From Candidatus Nitrotoga sp. SPKER (GTDB taxonomy: Bacteria; Pseudomonadota; Gammaproteobacteria; Burkholderiales; Gallionellaceae): a DNA stretch of 64,000 nt. A program made the translations under genes and the position numbers. The first letter of the stretch is position 1. Every line of letters starts with the position of its first letter. The notes below the pieces were generated by a model. That model was not told the origin of the DNA. It saw only the letters and a list, made by a program, of their open reading frames with translations, and ran no database searches. Of the stretch, positions 47,152 to 56,176 are shown one piece after another. The stretch spans positions 29,576 to 93,575 of the forward strand of contig QFXG01000023.1 of NCBI GenBank assembly GCA_003402285.1, in the 5' to 3' direction.

Positions 47152-48168
47152 ATGAAAGAAAATTTAAAAATTTGTCATGACAGAATTCTGCCGCTTGATC
47201 TTGTTCGCCCACAGCAGACTATCAGGCTTGGCACGGGGCCAGCAAGGGCGGTCTTCGTTTTTAGAAAGATGTGGATTAATGGGTCGACATTACGCGTACG
47301 ATTCATGGGCGGAACCACTGCGCAGCAAGCAATCGCCAAAGAACAAGCGCTTTGGTGGCTTCCCCATGCGAATTTAAAATTTGAGTTTAATAATGCACCC
47401 GACGCAGAGATTCGTATTGCTTTTGATTCTTCGGATGGGGCGTGGTCTTATATCGGCACAGATTGTCAATCAATCCCGCGCGATCAGCCCACGATGAACC
47501 TTGGATTTCTCGATGGTGGCACGGCTGCACATGAGTTTGGCCATACAATCGGTTTGGCACACGAGCATCAAAATCCTTCTGGGGGAATTGAGTGGAACGA
47601 GGAAGTCGTCCTCCACGACTTAAGCGGGCCGCCAAATAATTGGACTCCGGATCAAATCCGGCACAATGTTTTGGAAAAATATGCGGCTGATCAGATCAAG
47701 GGGACGGAATTCGATCCCAATTCGATCATGCTTTATTTTTTCCCCGATACTTGGGTCAAAAGTGGTCATGGCACCAAAGAAAATGACGTTTTGTCAGCGC
47801 TGGACAAGGCTTTTATTGCCAGCGCACAAGCCTATCCGCAGATTGCGGTTCAGGCGGTCGAGTTGGGTGTCAATGCAGCGCCCGTATCGGCTTCGATCGG
47901 CCTGCCTGGTGAAGAAGATTTGTTCAAATTCACGGTAAAAAAGAGTGGCCGCCATATCATACAAACGGGTGGTCAGACTGATGTGGTGATGAAACTGTTT
48001 GGCCCGAACAGTCAGACCAGTCTTATCACCGAAGACGACGATGGTGGCGTTGGGTTAAATTCTAGAATCGCAGCTGAACTCATTCCAGGACAATATTTTG
48101 CCCAGGTTCGACATTACAATAAGGCTCAAGGTACTGGCTCGTACACCATCAGGGTGAATAAAAACTAA
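47152..48168 (+). CDS. matrixin-like zinc metalloprotease with C-terminal PPC-like domain
   Basis: A 338-residue protein, AAGGAG upstream. The metzincin zinc motif H127-EFGHTIGLA-H137 is complete, and SIMLYFFP (about 193) supplies the Met-turn. Upstream strands LRVRFMGG and AEIRIAFD fit the astacin/matrixin catalytic fold. The C-terminal about 100 residues (LGVNAAPVSASIGLPGEEDLFKFTVKKSGRHII to GSYTIRV) look like a bacterial pre-peptidase C-terminal (PPC) beta-sandwich. There is no N-terminal signal peptide, which is odd for this class. It may leave by another route or act inside the cell. Confidence 0.87.
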   Translation: MKENLKICHDRILPLDLVRPQQTIRLGTGPARAVFVFRKMWINGSTLRVRFMGGTTAQQAIAKEQALWWLPHANLKFEFNNAPDAEIRIAFDSSDGAWSYIGTDCQSIPRDQPTMNLGFLDGGTAAHEFGHTIGLAHEHQNPSGGIEWNEEVVLHDLSGPPNNWTPDQIRHNVLEKYAADQIKGTEFDPNSIMLYFFPDTWVKSGHGTKENDVLSALDKAFIASAQAYPQIAVQAVELGVNAAPVSASIGLPGEEDLFKFTVKKSGRHIIQTGGQTDVVMKLFGPNSQTSLITEDDDGGVGLNSRIAAELIPGQYFAQVRHYNKAQGTGSYTIRVNKN

Positions 48169-48202
48169 AGAATTAATTTTCTTGCTCACTGTGCCTGACA
48201 GA

Positions 48203-48652
48203 TTATTGTTGGGCATTTCGGACGTTACTACGCGCCCACGACACAATGCCGCTCACATCCATGGCACCTGCCTGTCTTGCCACCTCGCGTCCATGTTTAA
48301 ATATGGCCAAGGTAGGAATACTGCGGATGTTATAGCGCGCGCCCAGTTCCTGTGCCTCTTCTGTATTGAGTTTAGCTAAACGTATTCCTGGCTCGAGTTT
48401 CTCTGCTGCCTGTATAAAAGCGGGTGCCATCATTTGGCAAGGGCCACACCACGGCGCCCAGAAATCTACCAGCACCGGTATATCGTTACGCGTGATGTGC
48501 TTTTCGAAGTTGCTACTATTCAGCTCAATCGGATGTGCGTTAAACAAAGCTTGCTTACATTTGCCGCAGTTCGGCTGGCTGGTTAGCTTTCCAGCGGGAA
48601 TACGATTGACCGCGTCGCAATTTGGGCAGACGATATTAATAGAATCACTCAT
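48203..48652 (-). CDS. trxC: thioredoxin TrxC (thioredoxin 2)
   Basis: A 149-residue thioredoxin with an N-terminal zinc ribbon (C9, C12, C29, C32 in CPNC and CGKC). The thioredoxin fold follows with active site W68-CGPC72 in VLVDFWAPWCGPCQMMAP. The cis-Pro region is YNIRSIPTLAIFKHG. TrxC is a cytoplasmic disulfide reductase often linked to oxidative stress, and its zinc ribbon distinguishes it from TrxA. It is convergent with the metalloprotease gene and followed upstream by nadC on the same strand. Confidence 0.95.
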   Translation of the reverse strand: MSDSINIVCPNCDAVNRIPAGKLTSQPNCGKCKQALFNAHPIELNSSNFEKHITRNDIPVLVDFWAPWCGPCQMMAPAFIQAAEKLEPGIRLAKLNTEEAQELGARYNIRSIPTLAIFKHGREVARQAGAMDVSGIVSWARSNVRNAQQ

Positions 48653-48698
48653 GATGGTTACCTCAGTTGTAGATGCTCCTTACATGGGGGATGATAGT

Positions 48699-49544
48699 TT
48701 AAATTTCAAACCGCATCGATAAATCGACTGCTTGTATATTTTTGGTCAGCCCGCCAATGGAGATGCGCTCTACGCCGGTCTCGGCAATGGTGCGTACTTT
48801 CTCAAGACTAATGCCGCCGGAGGCTTCCAATTCGGCGCGACCGGCAGTGAATTTAACAGCAGCACGCATACTCTCAAGATCAAAATTGTCGAGCAGAATT
48901 AGTTTGGCGCCAGCATCCAGTGCTTCACCCAGCTGTTCCAGATTTTCTACTTCGATTTGGATGCTTATATTCTCCGGAGCAAGACGGAAAGCCTGTTCCA
49001 GCGCAAGACAAATACCACCCGCAGCCAGAATGTGATTCTCCTTAATCAGCACGCCATCAAATAAACCAATCCGCTGGTTATATCCGCCGCCCGTTTTTAC
49101 CGCATATTTTTGTGCCATGCGCAACCCTGGTAGCGTTTTGCGTGTATCCAGAATTTTCGCGTGCGTGCCGCGCACCACCTCGACATACTGTCGCGTCTGC
49201 GTGGCGGTAGCGGAAAGTGTCTGCAAAAAATTGAGTGCACACCGTTCAGCAGTCAGCATCGCCCGTGCATCCCCGCGTATCTCGCACAGCGTTTGCTTGG
49301 CTGTTATGACATCGCCATCCTGTGCAAGCCAATGAATGCTGCAATCTTTATCCAGCGCTTTAAAACAGGCATCAAACCAAGCTGTGCCACATAACACAGC
49401 ATCTTGGCGCGTTATCACAGTGGCGTGTGCTTTTGTATGCAAAGGAATGAGTTGCGCGGTGAGGTCACCATCGCGCAGATCTTCATCGAGAGCGGTGGTG
49501 ACGTTGGCATAAATATGGGTAGCCAGTTCATGTTCGTTTATCAT
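48699..49544 (-). CDS. nadC: nicotinate-nucleotide pyrophosphorylase (carboxylating)
   Basis: A 281-residue NadC that converts quinolinate and PRPP to nicotinate mononucleotide in de novo NAD synthesis. Motifs: LSATATQTRQYVEVV, the segment ILDTRKTLPGLRMAQKYAVKTGGGYNQRIGLFDGVLIKENHI (in parts), and LILLDNFDLESMRAAV. The C-terminal part is ELEASGGISLEKVRTIAETGVERISIGGLTK. The ATG at 49544 overlaps the stop of the upstream HEPN-type gene by 4 bp (ATGA), so the two are likely coupled. A GTG at 49571 is an alternative. Confidence 0.95.
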   Translation of the reverse strand: MINEHELATHIYANVTTALDEDLRDGDLTAQLIPLHTKAHATVITRQDAVLCGTAWFDACFKALDKDCSIHWLAQDGDVITAKQTLCEIRGDARAMLTAERCALNFLQTLSATATQTRQYVEVVRGTHAKILDTRKTLPGLRMAQKYAVKTGGGYNQRIGLFDGVLIKENHILAAGGICLALEQAFRLAPENISIQIEVENLEQLGEALDAGAKLILLDNFDLESMRAAVKFTAGRAELEASGGISLEKVRTIAETGVERISIGGLTKNIQAVDLSMRFEI

Positions 49545-50545
49545 TTCAACTGCTCTTGTGACTCTAGCCACCGAATTAAAGTTCTAGCAGATTTATACCA
49601 TTCTCTAACTATTTCAGGACTTGGTTCACAAACATTTCCTGAATCATCTTTAAATACTAACTCTCCCCGGTGGGCTATTTTATTTCTACATCTAAATAAA
49701 TAATCAATGCGTTGGTAGTCAATCGATGAGTTATCCTTAAACGATTCGTTAAATACTGCTTTTGCAATGCTACTGATAAACTCTAAAACTGTAACTTTAA
49801 CCTTGCCTTTATCTTCCATAAATTCAAATGCATCACCAGAAAAACTCTGTTTAGAGAAAAAAGTTCTCTTCACCGCTAGCTCACATGCAACGGCCATTTC
49901 AAACACTCCCCTTCGCAAGTTTTTTCCCATAATTGCTGATTGAGCATCAGATAGGATTTGGTGTTGTAATTCTTCTGTACTTCCATGTATAAGAGTTACC
50001 TTCAGTAACTCATAATCAGAAACCCTATAAGGCTCGACTTCAAATAATCTGTTCGTTTGACCTACTAAAGGACTTGAAAACGACAGAGTAAGCGAACCAT
50101 AATCGTGGCCATTATTGTCGTACCATTGCATATCATAAAATTTGTTATTCTTAAAATTAACCGGATCTAAATTAGGTTGGTTTAAATTAAATTTGTAAAA
50201 GGAAAGTATTCGCCTAAACGCTTCGACTACCACAGGGCCATAATTATTTAGTTTTTCTTGGAAAAATGGTTGGACATTGGCGAAGTCTTTTCCTTCACTG
50301 TTTGATACGGGAATATCAGGAGTAAAATCTACTTCCTTTTGAGCAATAATTGTAATTTTATTTACTGGGTACAACCCTAATGCTCCGCTAATTGATGCTC
50401 CACCATCGGGGTCAACTTCACAAAGAATGTGCATTTGATACCCGTCTATTGTGTATTCAATTTCAATACTGTTTTCGTTTACAGGTAGCTCCACTAAAAA
50501 ACACGGTGATAAATCAATTATTTTTTTCGCACTCAATATAGGCAT
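49541..50545 (-). CDS. unknown protein with C-terminal HEPN-type Rx4H motif
   Basis: A 334-residue protein not assigned to a named family. The N-terminal about 160 residues are beta-rich (NSIEIEYTIDGYQMHILCEVD, GSLTLSFSSPLVGQ). The C-terminal about 150 residues are helical, with SDYELLKVTLIHGSTEELQHQIL, RRGVFEMAVACELAVKRTFF and the segment LFRCRNKIAHRGELVF. R287-NKIA-H292 fits the Rx4-6H catalytic motif of HEPN ribonucleases, and the helical layout fits HEPN. Several defence proteins (for example ApeA) pair a beta-rich sensor with a HEPN domain. The gene is more AT-rich than nadC, whose start it overlaps by 4 bp, which suggests acquisition into this site. RNase activity is inferred only. Confidence 0.75.
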   Translation of the reverse strand: MPILSAKKIIDLSPCFLVELPVNENSIEIEYTIDGYQMHILCEVDPDGGASISGALGLYPVNKITIIAQKEVDFTPDIPVSNSEGKDFANVQPFFQEKLNNYGPVVVEAFRRILSFYKFNLNQPNLDPVNFKNNKFYDMQWYDNNGHDYGSLTLSFSSPLVGQTNRLFEVEPYRVSDYELLKVTLIHGSTEELQHQILSDAQSAIMGKNLRRGVFEMAVACELAVKRTFFSKQSFSGDAFEFMEDKGKVKVTVLEFISSIAKAVFNESFKDNSSIDYQRIDYLFRCRNKIAHRGELVFKDDSGNVCEPSPEIVREWYKSARTLIRWLESQEQLK

Positions 50546-50682
50546 TATTTATTACTCTTTGAGACATTACAGTGATATAGACATAATCTATTTGTCATTA
50601 GTTTATACCACACTTCATTTTTCATTAGGACAGCAAACAACGGCATCCACCGGGTACGTTGAAGAGTTAGATTTACTATTTT

Positions 50683-50886
50683 TTGAAGACGGTGATTCCA
50701 AGCAGAAAGGCTACCAGAGATTATTTGATGAAAAAACTTGATGTGTTTGAGAAAGACATCTTAGCCGCCTATGAAAAGGGCGAGCTTAAGTCCACCTTTC
50801 CTTCAAAAGCAAACCTGACAAAATTCAAAGCCGTTGCTACAGCTACCTTTCTCAAGGAAAAGCGGATCAACATAGACGTCTTATAG
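50683..50886 (+). pseudogene. decayed BrnT/BrnA-like toxin-antitoxin remnant
   Basis: From the ATG at 50728 the frame reads MKKLDVFEKDILAAYEKGEL and KFKAVATATFLKEKRINID, then stops at 50886. This is the N-terminal part of a CopG/BrnA-type antitoxin, whose ribbon-helix-helix strand would begin at KRINI(R)L; the DNA-binding helices are missing. Immediately upstream, in frame, VIPSRKATRDYL resembles the C-terminal ISARKATR of BrnT-like toxins. The toxin body is not present. A degraded type II system is the best reading. Confidence 0.6.
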
Positions 50887-51133
50887 AGCCGCCATCCAGG
50901 CTAAGTTCCCATTTAAGCTGGACGGGCCGCAAGCGGGGCTCTACTGAGGGGTAGGGCGGTTAAGGGATCATTCATTTTTTGAGGGTGTCCTGGATAATTG
51001 CTCCAGCGAGCAAATAACGCGCTAGCGGCTCAATACAAACAAGTCCGCGAACCGTAACAACAATGGTTTCGTGTAACCGGTACGCCTTCCATTGCCAGAG
51101 CTGTCGTGTCCAATGTTACGACGGGTGTTGCCT

Positions 51134-52567
51134 CTAATTTGGAATATTGGCAGCGATGTACGCTTTAAGTTTTTCCAAATCTGCGTCCATCACCTCAACG
51201 CGTTGCGGTAATTTTTCGATACACTCTAATCCAGCTGGTCGTTCTGGATTGCGTCCAAGTGCTTCGATGATGGTGTCTTCAAACTTGGCTGGCAATGCGG
51301 TTTCCAGGCAGATAAGCGGCAAGCTGGGGCGGCGTTGTTCGAGGCCGACTTTAATTCCATCCGCAGTATGGGTATCGACCATTACGTTGTAGTCTTCCCA
51401 CAGTTCGCGGATGATTTTTAGGCGGTCGAGATGCGTACTTTTGCCGGAAGCGAAACCAAATTTAGGCAGCTCATGCCAATAGGGTGTGCCCTTGATATCA
51501 AACGCACCGCCTGCATCAACGTTGCTCCAGAATTCGCGCACCTTGGCTGCATCGCGTCCAACCAGATCAAATATAAAGCGTTCAAAGTTGGATGCCTTGG
51601 AGATATCCATCGACGGGCTGCTGGTGTGATAGGTGTGATCTGTCGCGCGTGGGCGATAGACGCCGGTTCTAAAGAATTCATCCAATACATCGTTTTCATT
51701 AGTGGCAAGAATAAGCTGGCCGATGGGCAAGCCCATCATGCGCGCAATGTGGCCAGCGCAGATGTTGCCAAAATTGCCGGAAGGCACAGAAAACGCAACT
51801 TTGTCATCGTTGGATTGTGTGGCCGCAAAATAGCCTTTGAAATAATAGACGATCTGCGCCGATACACGCGCCCAGTTGATCGAATTGACCGTGCCGATTT
51901 TATATTTGGCTTTGAAGGTGTGATCATTGGACACTGCTTTGACCAAGTCCTGCGCCTCGTCAAACACGCCACGGATGGCGATGTTGAAGATGTTTGGATC
52001 TTGCAGTGAATACATCTGCGCGCGCTGGAAAGCGGACATTTTGCCGTGCGGCGACAACATGAATACGCGGATGCCGCGTTTGCCACGCATCGCGTATTCC
52101 GCCGCCGAGCCGGTATCACCGGAGGTGGCGCCGAGAATATTAAGTTCTTCGCGCTGTTTATCCAGAACGTATTCGAACAGATTCCCCAGCAATTGCATTG
52201 CCATGTCTTTGAACGACAAGGTCGGGCCGTTGGATAATTCTAAAATATGCATTCCCGACTCCAGCGTACGCAGCGGAGCAATTTGCTGAGTGTCGGAATT
52301 AGCGCGGGCGTTGTGATAGTTGGTAGAGGTATAGGTCTTGCTAACAATCACCTTGAGGTCGGCTGCTGGAATATCTGTTGCAAATTTAGACAGCACGGCA
52401 TAAGCGAGATCAGCATAAGTTAGATTGCGCCAGGCATCCAGATCGGCCCGCGTTACTTGTGGGTATTCTTCCGGCAGGTACAGGCCGCCATCGGGCGCGA
52501 GTCCACCAAGCAGGATTTCGCTGAAATTTTTAGCGGGTGAATTGCCACGGGTAGAGATGTATTTCAT
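51134..52567 (-). CDS. thrC: threonine synthase
   Basis: A 477-residue PLP enzyme that turns O-phosphohomoserine into threonine. Motifs: start MKYISTRGNSPAKNFSEILLGGLAPDGGLYLPE, and the PLP lysine in NGPTLSFKDMAMQLLGN (about 118). Further motifs are ILGATSGDTGSAAEYA, FMLSPHGKMSAFQRAQM, FSVPSGNFGNICAGHIA and the C-terminal VMDADLEKLKAYIAANI. Length is standard. It follows hom by 96 bp on the same strand. Confidence 0.97.
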   Translation of the reverse strand: MKYISTRGNSPAKNFSEILLGGLAPDGGLYLPEEYPQVTRADLDAWRNLTYADLAYAVLSKFATDIPAADLKVIVSKTYTSTNYHNARANSDTQQIAPLRTLESGMHILELSNGPTLSFKDMAMQLLGNLFEYVLDKQREELNILGATSGDTGSAAEYAMRGKRGIRVFMLSPHGKMSAFQRAQMYSLQDPNIFNIAIRGVFDEAQDLVKAVSNDHTFKAKYKIGTVNSINWARVSAQIVYYFKGYFAATQSNDDKVAFSVPSGNFGNICAGHIARMMGLPIGQLILATNENDVLDEFFRTGVYRPRATDHTYHTSSPSMDISKASNFERFIFDLVGRDAAKVREFWSNVDAGGAFDIKGTPYWHELPKFGFASGKSTHLDRLKIIRELWEDYNVMVDTHTADGIKVGLEQRRPSLPLICLETALPAKFEDTIIEALGRNPERPAGLECIEKLPQRVEVMDADLEKLKAYIAANIPN

Positions 52568-52663
52568 TATTTTGCTCGCTTCGTTTTTAATTCCTATTCC
52601 TTCTATAAGAGAGAGGAGTAGGGAATAAGTTCTTACCAGTATTTCTGGGTAGAGATGAATGCC

Positions 52664-53977
52664 TTATTTGCCCAATTCTTCCATGCGGATGCGCGTCACT
52701 TTACCCACTACCACTGGCAATTTCTCAAGTCTGACAATAGCTGTATTAATGTGTTTTTCGAGTGTCAAATGGGTTAGCAGAATTAAATCCGTCTCGTCTT
52801 CACCTTCCCCGGGCTCTTTTTGAATCAAGGCATCAATCGAAATTTGCTCATCAGCCAGCACGCGTGTGATATCGGCCAGCACGCCAGGTTCATCATGCAC
52901 CCGCAGGCGCAGGTAGAAACAGGTCTGCACCTCAGCGATTGGCAGAATGGGCAGGTCGATCAATTGATCCGGCTGAAATGCCAAATGTGGCACACGATGT
53001 TCCGGGTTGGCAGTGTGCATACGCGTCACATCAACCAGATCGGCAATCACCGCACTGGCTGTGGGTTCCGCACCCGCACCCTTGCCGTAATACAGGGTTG
53101 CACCGACTGCGTTGCCCTGTACTACCACCGCGTTCATTGCTCCTTCAACATTGGCGATTAGTCGTTTGGCGGGAATTAAGGTGGGATGCACGCGTAACTC
53201 AACACCTGTTCTCGTACGCTTGGTAATTCCGAGCAGTTTGATGCGATAACCCAGTTGTTCAGCGTACTTGATATCTTTTGCATTAAGCTGGGAAATACCT
53301 TCAATATAAACCTTGTCGAACTGCATCGGAATACCGAATGCAATCGCAGAGAGGATTGTGATTTTGTGCGCCGCATCCACGCCTTCGATGTCGAAAGTTG
53401 GATCGGCCTCGGCGTAACCCAAGCGTTGTGCTTCTTTCAGTACGGTATCGAAACCCAGCCCCTTATCGCGCATCTCGGACAGGATAAAGTTGGTCGTTCC
53501 GTTAATAATCCCGGCAATCCATTCAATGCGATTGGCGCTCAAGCCTTCGCGTACTGCTTTGATAATCGGCACACCGCCCGCCACTGCCGCTTCAAATGCA
53601 ACTATTACGTCCTGCTTTTGTGCCTCAGCAAATATTTCGTTGCCATGCATGGCCAGTAGTGCCTTGTTCGCAGTGACCACATGCTTGCCATTCGCAATGG
53701 CTTTAAGCACCAATTCTTTGGCCACACCGCAGCCGCCGATTAGCTCAATAACGATATCCACTTCCGGGTCGCTCACTACAGCGAATGCATCGTCAACGAC
53801 ACGACAGGCACCCTGTGTAATTTCATTGGCCCGTGCTACATCTTTTTCCGCCACCGTGACTATGCGTATGGGACGACCCGCCCGGCGGGAGATTTCTTCA
53901 GCATTGCGTGACAACACAGTAAATGTACCCGCACCTACGGTGCCTATACCGAGCAGACCTACGTTCATTGGCTTCAT
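52664..53977 (-). CDS. hom: homoserine dehydrogenase with ACT domain
   Basis: A 437-residue enzyme that reduces aspartate semialdehyde to homoserine. The NAD(P) motif GLLGIGTVGAGT lies at the N-terminus. The catalytic region has VTANKALLAMHG, AAVAGGVPIIKAVREGLSANRIEWIAGIINGTTNFIL, ADPTFDIEGVDAAHK and LYYGKGAGAEPTASAV. A C-terminal ACT domain (about 350-430, LRVHDEPGVLADITRVLADEQISIDALIQ) gives likely feedback control by threonine. It is followed by thrC on the same strand and preceded by alaA. Confidence 0.97.
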   Translation of the reverse strand: MKPMNVGLLGIGTVGAGTFTVLSRNAEEISRRAGRPIRIVTVAEKDVARANEITQGACRVVDDAFAVVSDPEVDIVIELIGGCGVAKELVLKAIANGKHVVTANKALLAMHGNEIFAEAQKQDVIVAFEAAVAGGVPIIKAVREGLSANRIEWIAGIINGTTNFILSEMRDKGLGFDTVLKEAQRLGYAEADPTFDIEGVDAAHKITILSAIAFGIPMQFDKVYIEGISQLNAKDIKYAEQLGYRIKLLGITKRTRTGVELRVHPTLIPAKRLIANVEGAMNAVVVQGNAVGATLYYGKGAGAEPTASAVIADLVDVTRMHTANPEHRVPHLAFQPDQLIDLPILPIAEVQTCFYLRLRVHDEPGVLADITRVLADEQISIDALIQKEPGEGEDETDLILLTHLTLEKHINTAIVRLEKLPVVVGKVTRIRMEELGK

Positions 53978-54073
53978 GTTTTTTTACTCCAAAATTCAAT
54001 TTGTGGATTCATCCCGTTTCCACTTCCTGGCAATAAGGATTGGAAAGGGTTAGGGCGCACTCAGGCCTCTTTT

Positions 54074-55336
54074 TTACTTATTCCCATATCGCTTGCGGTA
54101 ATACTCCAGAAAACGCGCAATTCGGCCAATCGCTTCGACTAAATCATCCGCATTAGGCAGGAACACCACGCGGAAGTGGTCGGGATTCGGCCAGTTAAAG
54201 CCTGTACCTTGAACTACTAACACTTTCTCCGTTTCCAGCAATTCAAGGATGAATTTCTGATCGTCATTGATAGGGTACATTTTGGAATCCAGGCGCGGAA
54301 ACATATAGAGCGCAGCTTTCGGTTTGACGCATGTCACACCCGGAATATCAGTAAGCAATCGGTATGCAAGATCCCGTTGCTTGCATAGTCGTCCAGAAGG
54401 TGCAACCAGATCATGGATGCTCTGGTAACCTCCCAGTGCAGTCTGGATGGCAAATTGTCCGGGTACGTTTGAACACAGCCGCATCGAGGCGAGAATTCCC
54501 AGGCCATCAATATAATCCTGAGCGTGTTTCTTTCTGCCTGACACTATCATCCAGCCGGCACGATAGCCGCAAGCGCGATAATTCTTGGACAGACCGTTAA
54601 ACGTAACGAACAGTACATCATCCGCCAGCGAAGCAATTGAGGTATGACTGACGCCGTCATAGAGCACTTTGTCATAAATTTCGTCGGCGAACACAATGAG
54701 TCTGTTTTTGCGTGCGATTTCGATGATTTCTTGCAACAACGAATCCGGGTATATCGTACCAGTGGGATTATTCGGATTGATCAGCACAATGGCGCGTGTG
54801 TTGGGCGTGATTTTGCTGTTCATGTCAGCCACATCCGGCAGCCAGTCAGCCTGCTCGTCGCATAAATAGTGGCGTGGTGTGCCACCCGCCAGGGTAACCG
54901 CTGCTGTCCACAGCGGATAATCCGGTGCGGGTACCAGCACTTCATCACCGGTATTGAGTAGTCCCTGCATGGACATCACAATCAATTCGGATGCGCCATT
55001 GCCAATAAAAATATCCTCTAACCCTACCCCGGCGATATTCTTTTGCTGGGCGTAGTGCATAATGGCTTTGCGCGCGGCAAACAGTCCTTTTGAATCAGAA
55101 TAGCCGGAAGAGTTAGGCAGGTTATGTATGACGTCCTGCTGAATTTCTTCCGGCGCTTCGAAGCCAAATGACGCCAAATTGCCAATATTCAGTTTTATAA
55201 TACGATGACCGTCTTCTTCCATGTGCTTGGCGCGTGCCATCACGGGGCCGCGAATGTCATAGCAGACGCTGGCTAGTTTGGTGGATTTCAATATTAGGGG
55301 TACACCCTCCATATCTGTGCTGTCAGGTTGGTTCAA
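54074..55336 (-). CDS. alaA: PLP-dependent alanine aminotransferase (AlaA type)
   Basis: A 420-residue class I aminotransferase closely following the AlaA pattern: STKLASVCYDIRGPVMARAKHMEEDGHRIIKLNIGN, the segment GYSDSKGLFAARKAIMHY, then IFIGNGASELIV, LVPAPDYPLWTAAVTLAGG and INPNNPTGTIY. The PLP lysine lies in TFNGLSKNYRACGYRAGWM. The C-terminal part has SMRLCSNVPGQFAIQTALGGYQ and FNWPNPDHFRVVFLP. It makes alanine from pyruvate and glutamate. It lies 96 bp upstream of hom on the same strand, and together with thrC forms an amino-acid block. Confidence 0.93.
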   Translation of the reverse strand: MNQPDSTDMEGVPLILKSTKLASVCYDIRGPVMARAKHMEEDGHRIIKLNIGNLASFGFEAPEEIQQDVIHNLPNSSGYSDSKGLFAARKAIMHYAQQKNIAGVGLEDIFIGNGASELIVMSMQGLLNTGDEVLVPAPDYPLWTAAVTLAGGTPRHYLCDEQADWLPDVADMNSKITPNTRAIVLINPNNPTGTIYPDSLLQEIIEIARKNRLIVFADEIYDKVLYDGVSHTSIASLADDVLFVTFNGLSKNYRACGYRAGWMIVSGRKKHAQDYIDGLGILASMRLCSNVPGQFAIQTALGGYQSIHDLVAPSGRLCKQRDLAYRLLTDIPGVTCVKPKAALYMFPRLDSKMYPINDDQKFILELLETEKVLVVQGTGFNWPNPDHFRVVFLPNADDLVEAIGRIARFLEYYRKRYGNK

Positions 55337-55504
55337 TTGGCTCTCTCAATCTGTTACTTCAAACTGTGACATTAATTCACTGGATGATAGAATTTGACAC
55401 GAACGAAAAACGGCATTGATACACTTATGTATCCTTAGAAAAGGCTGACCGCAAAGGGCATGATTCTAACCGAGCGCGCTTGGGTCAGCAAATGGAGAAC
55501 TTAC

Positions 55505-55873
55505 GTGAAACTGCATCTCAACACCCGCACAGACCAAAAAAATTTTACTGCTCACGGCACTGGCTATGTCACGGTCAGCGGTCAGCGCTTTGAGCATTCC
55601 ATCGTGGTTACGCCGGAACAGGTATTCAGTGATTGGCAGCCGCAAGGTTTCGATGGATTAAACGAAACACACTTTGTCTATCTTCTAGCCATGAAGCCAG
55701 AAATTGTGTTGCTTGGAACAGGCGCGCAGCAGCGCTTTCCGCATCCACGGCTGTATCAGCAATTGACTACGGCCGGCATTGGCGTGGAAAGTATGGATAC
55801 CCCCGCCGCCTGCCGTACTTACAATATCCTTATGGGGGAAGATCGCAAAGTAATTGCCGCTATCTTGCTATAG
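55505..55873 (+). CDS. Mth938-like domain protein (NDUFAF3 family)
   Basis: A 122-residue protein starting at a GTG at 55505, chosen because GGAGAAC lies 8 bp upstream and the family starts (M)KLHLN; an ATG at 55460 is in frame upstream. Features: TGYVTVSGQRFEHSIVVTPEQVFSDW, then KPEIVLLGTGAQQRFPHPRLYQQLTTAGIGVESMDTPAACRTYNIL. This is the Mth938/NDUFAF3 fold. In mitochondria the relative helps assemble complex I; the bacterial role is not established. It is divergent from alaA. Confidence 0.88.
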   Translation: MKLHLNTRTDQKNFTAHGTGYVTVSGQRFEHSIVVTPEQVFSDWQPQGFDGLNETHFVYLLAMKPEIVLLGTGAQQRFPHPRLYQQLTTAGIGVESMDTPAACRTYNILMGEDRKVIAAILL

Positions 55874-56176
55874 CTTGTTATGAGTTGCTCATTACGTAAT
55901 ATTATTCATCAAGGATTTGTGTAACTAATTACGGACGATAAGGTAAGCGGCAATCCGCAAAGTCCCATCTATCAAGTCAGCCCAGCATTAAAAATATTTA
56001 AAAAATATGAATTTTTTAGCCAAAATAAGCAATTTGCTTATTTGCTTATTAAGATTGTTATCTTAGGATTAACCTGATTAGTGTATTTGTTGACGCATTG
56101 ATATTGTAAAAAGCAACGCCGGTGTTTTGTTTTAGTCGCTGCTGTTCTGCATGCGATATTCAGTAGGGGATATATC
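55874..56176. other. intergenic region, 303 bp
   Basis: This includes the second copy of the AAAATAAGCAA...TTGCTTATT palindrome (56022-56042) extended by a further TTTGCTTATT, and AT-rich promoter-like sequence before the PAN-domain gene. No gene seen. Confidence 0.4.
56022..56051. repeat. palindromic repeat, copy 2
   Basis: The 21-bp core at 56022-56042 is identical to 46967-46987. Here it is followed by another TTGCTTATT half-site, giving three half-sites in a row and no T-tract. This favours a protein-binding palindrome or an insertion-type repeat over a simple terminator. Confidence 0.6.
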
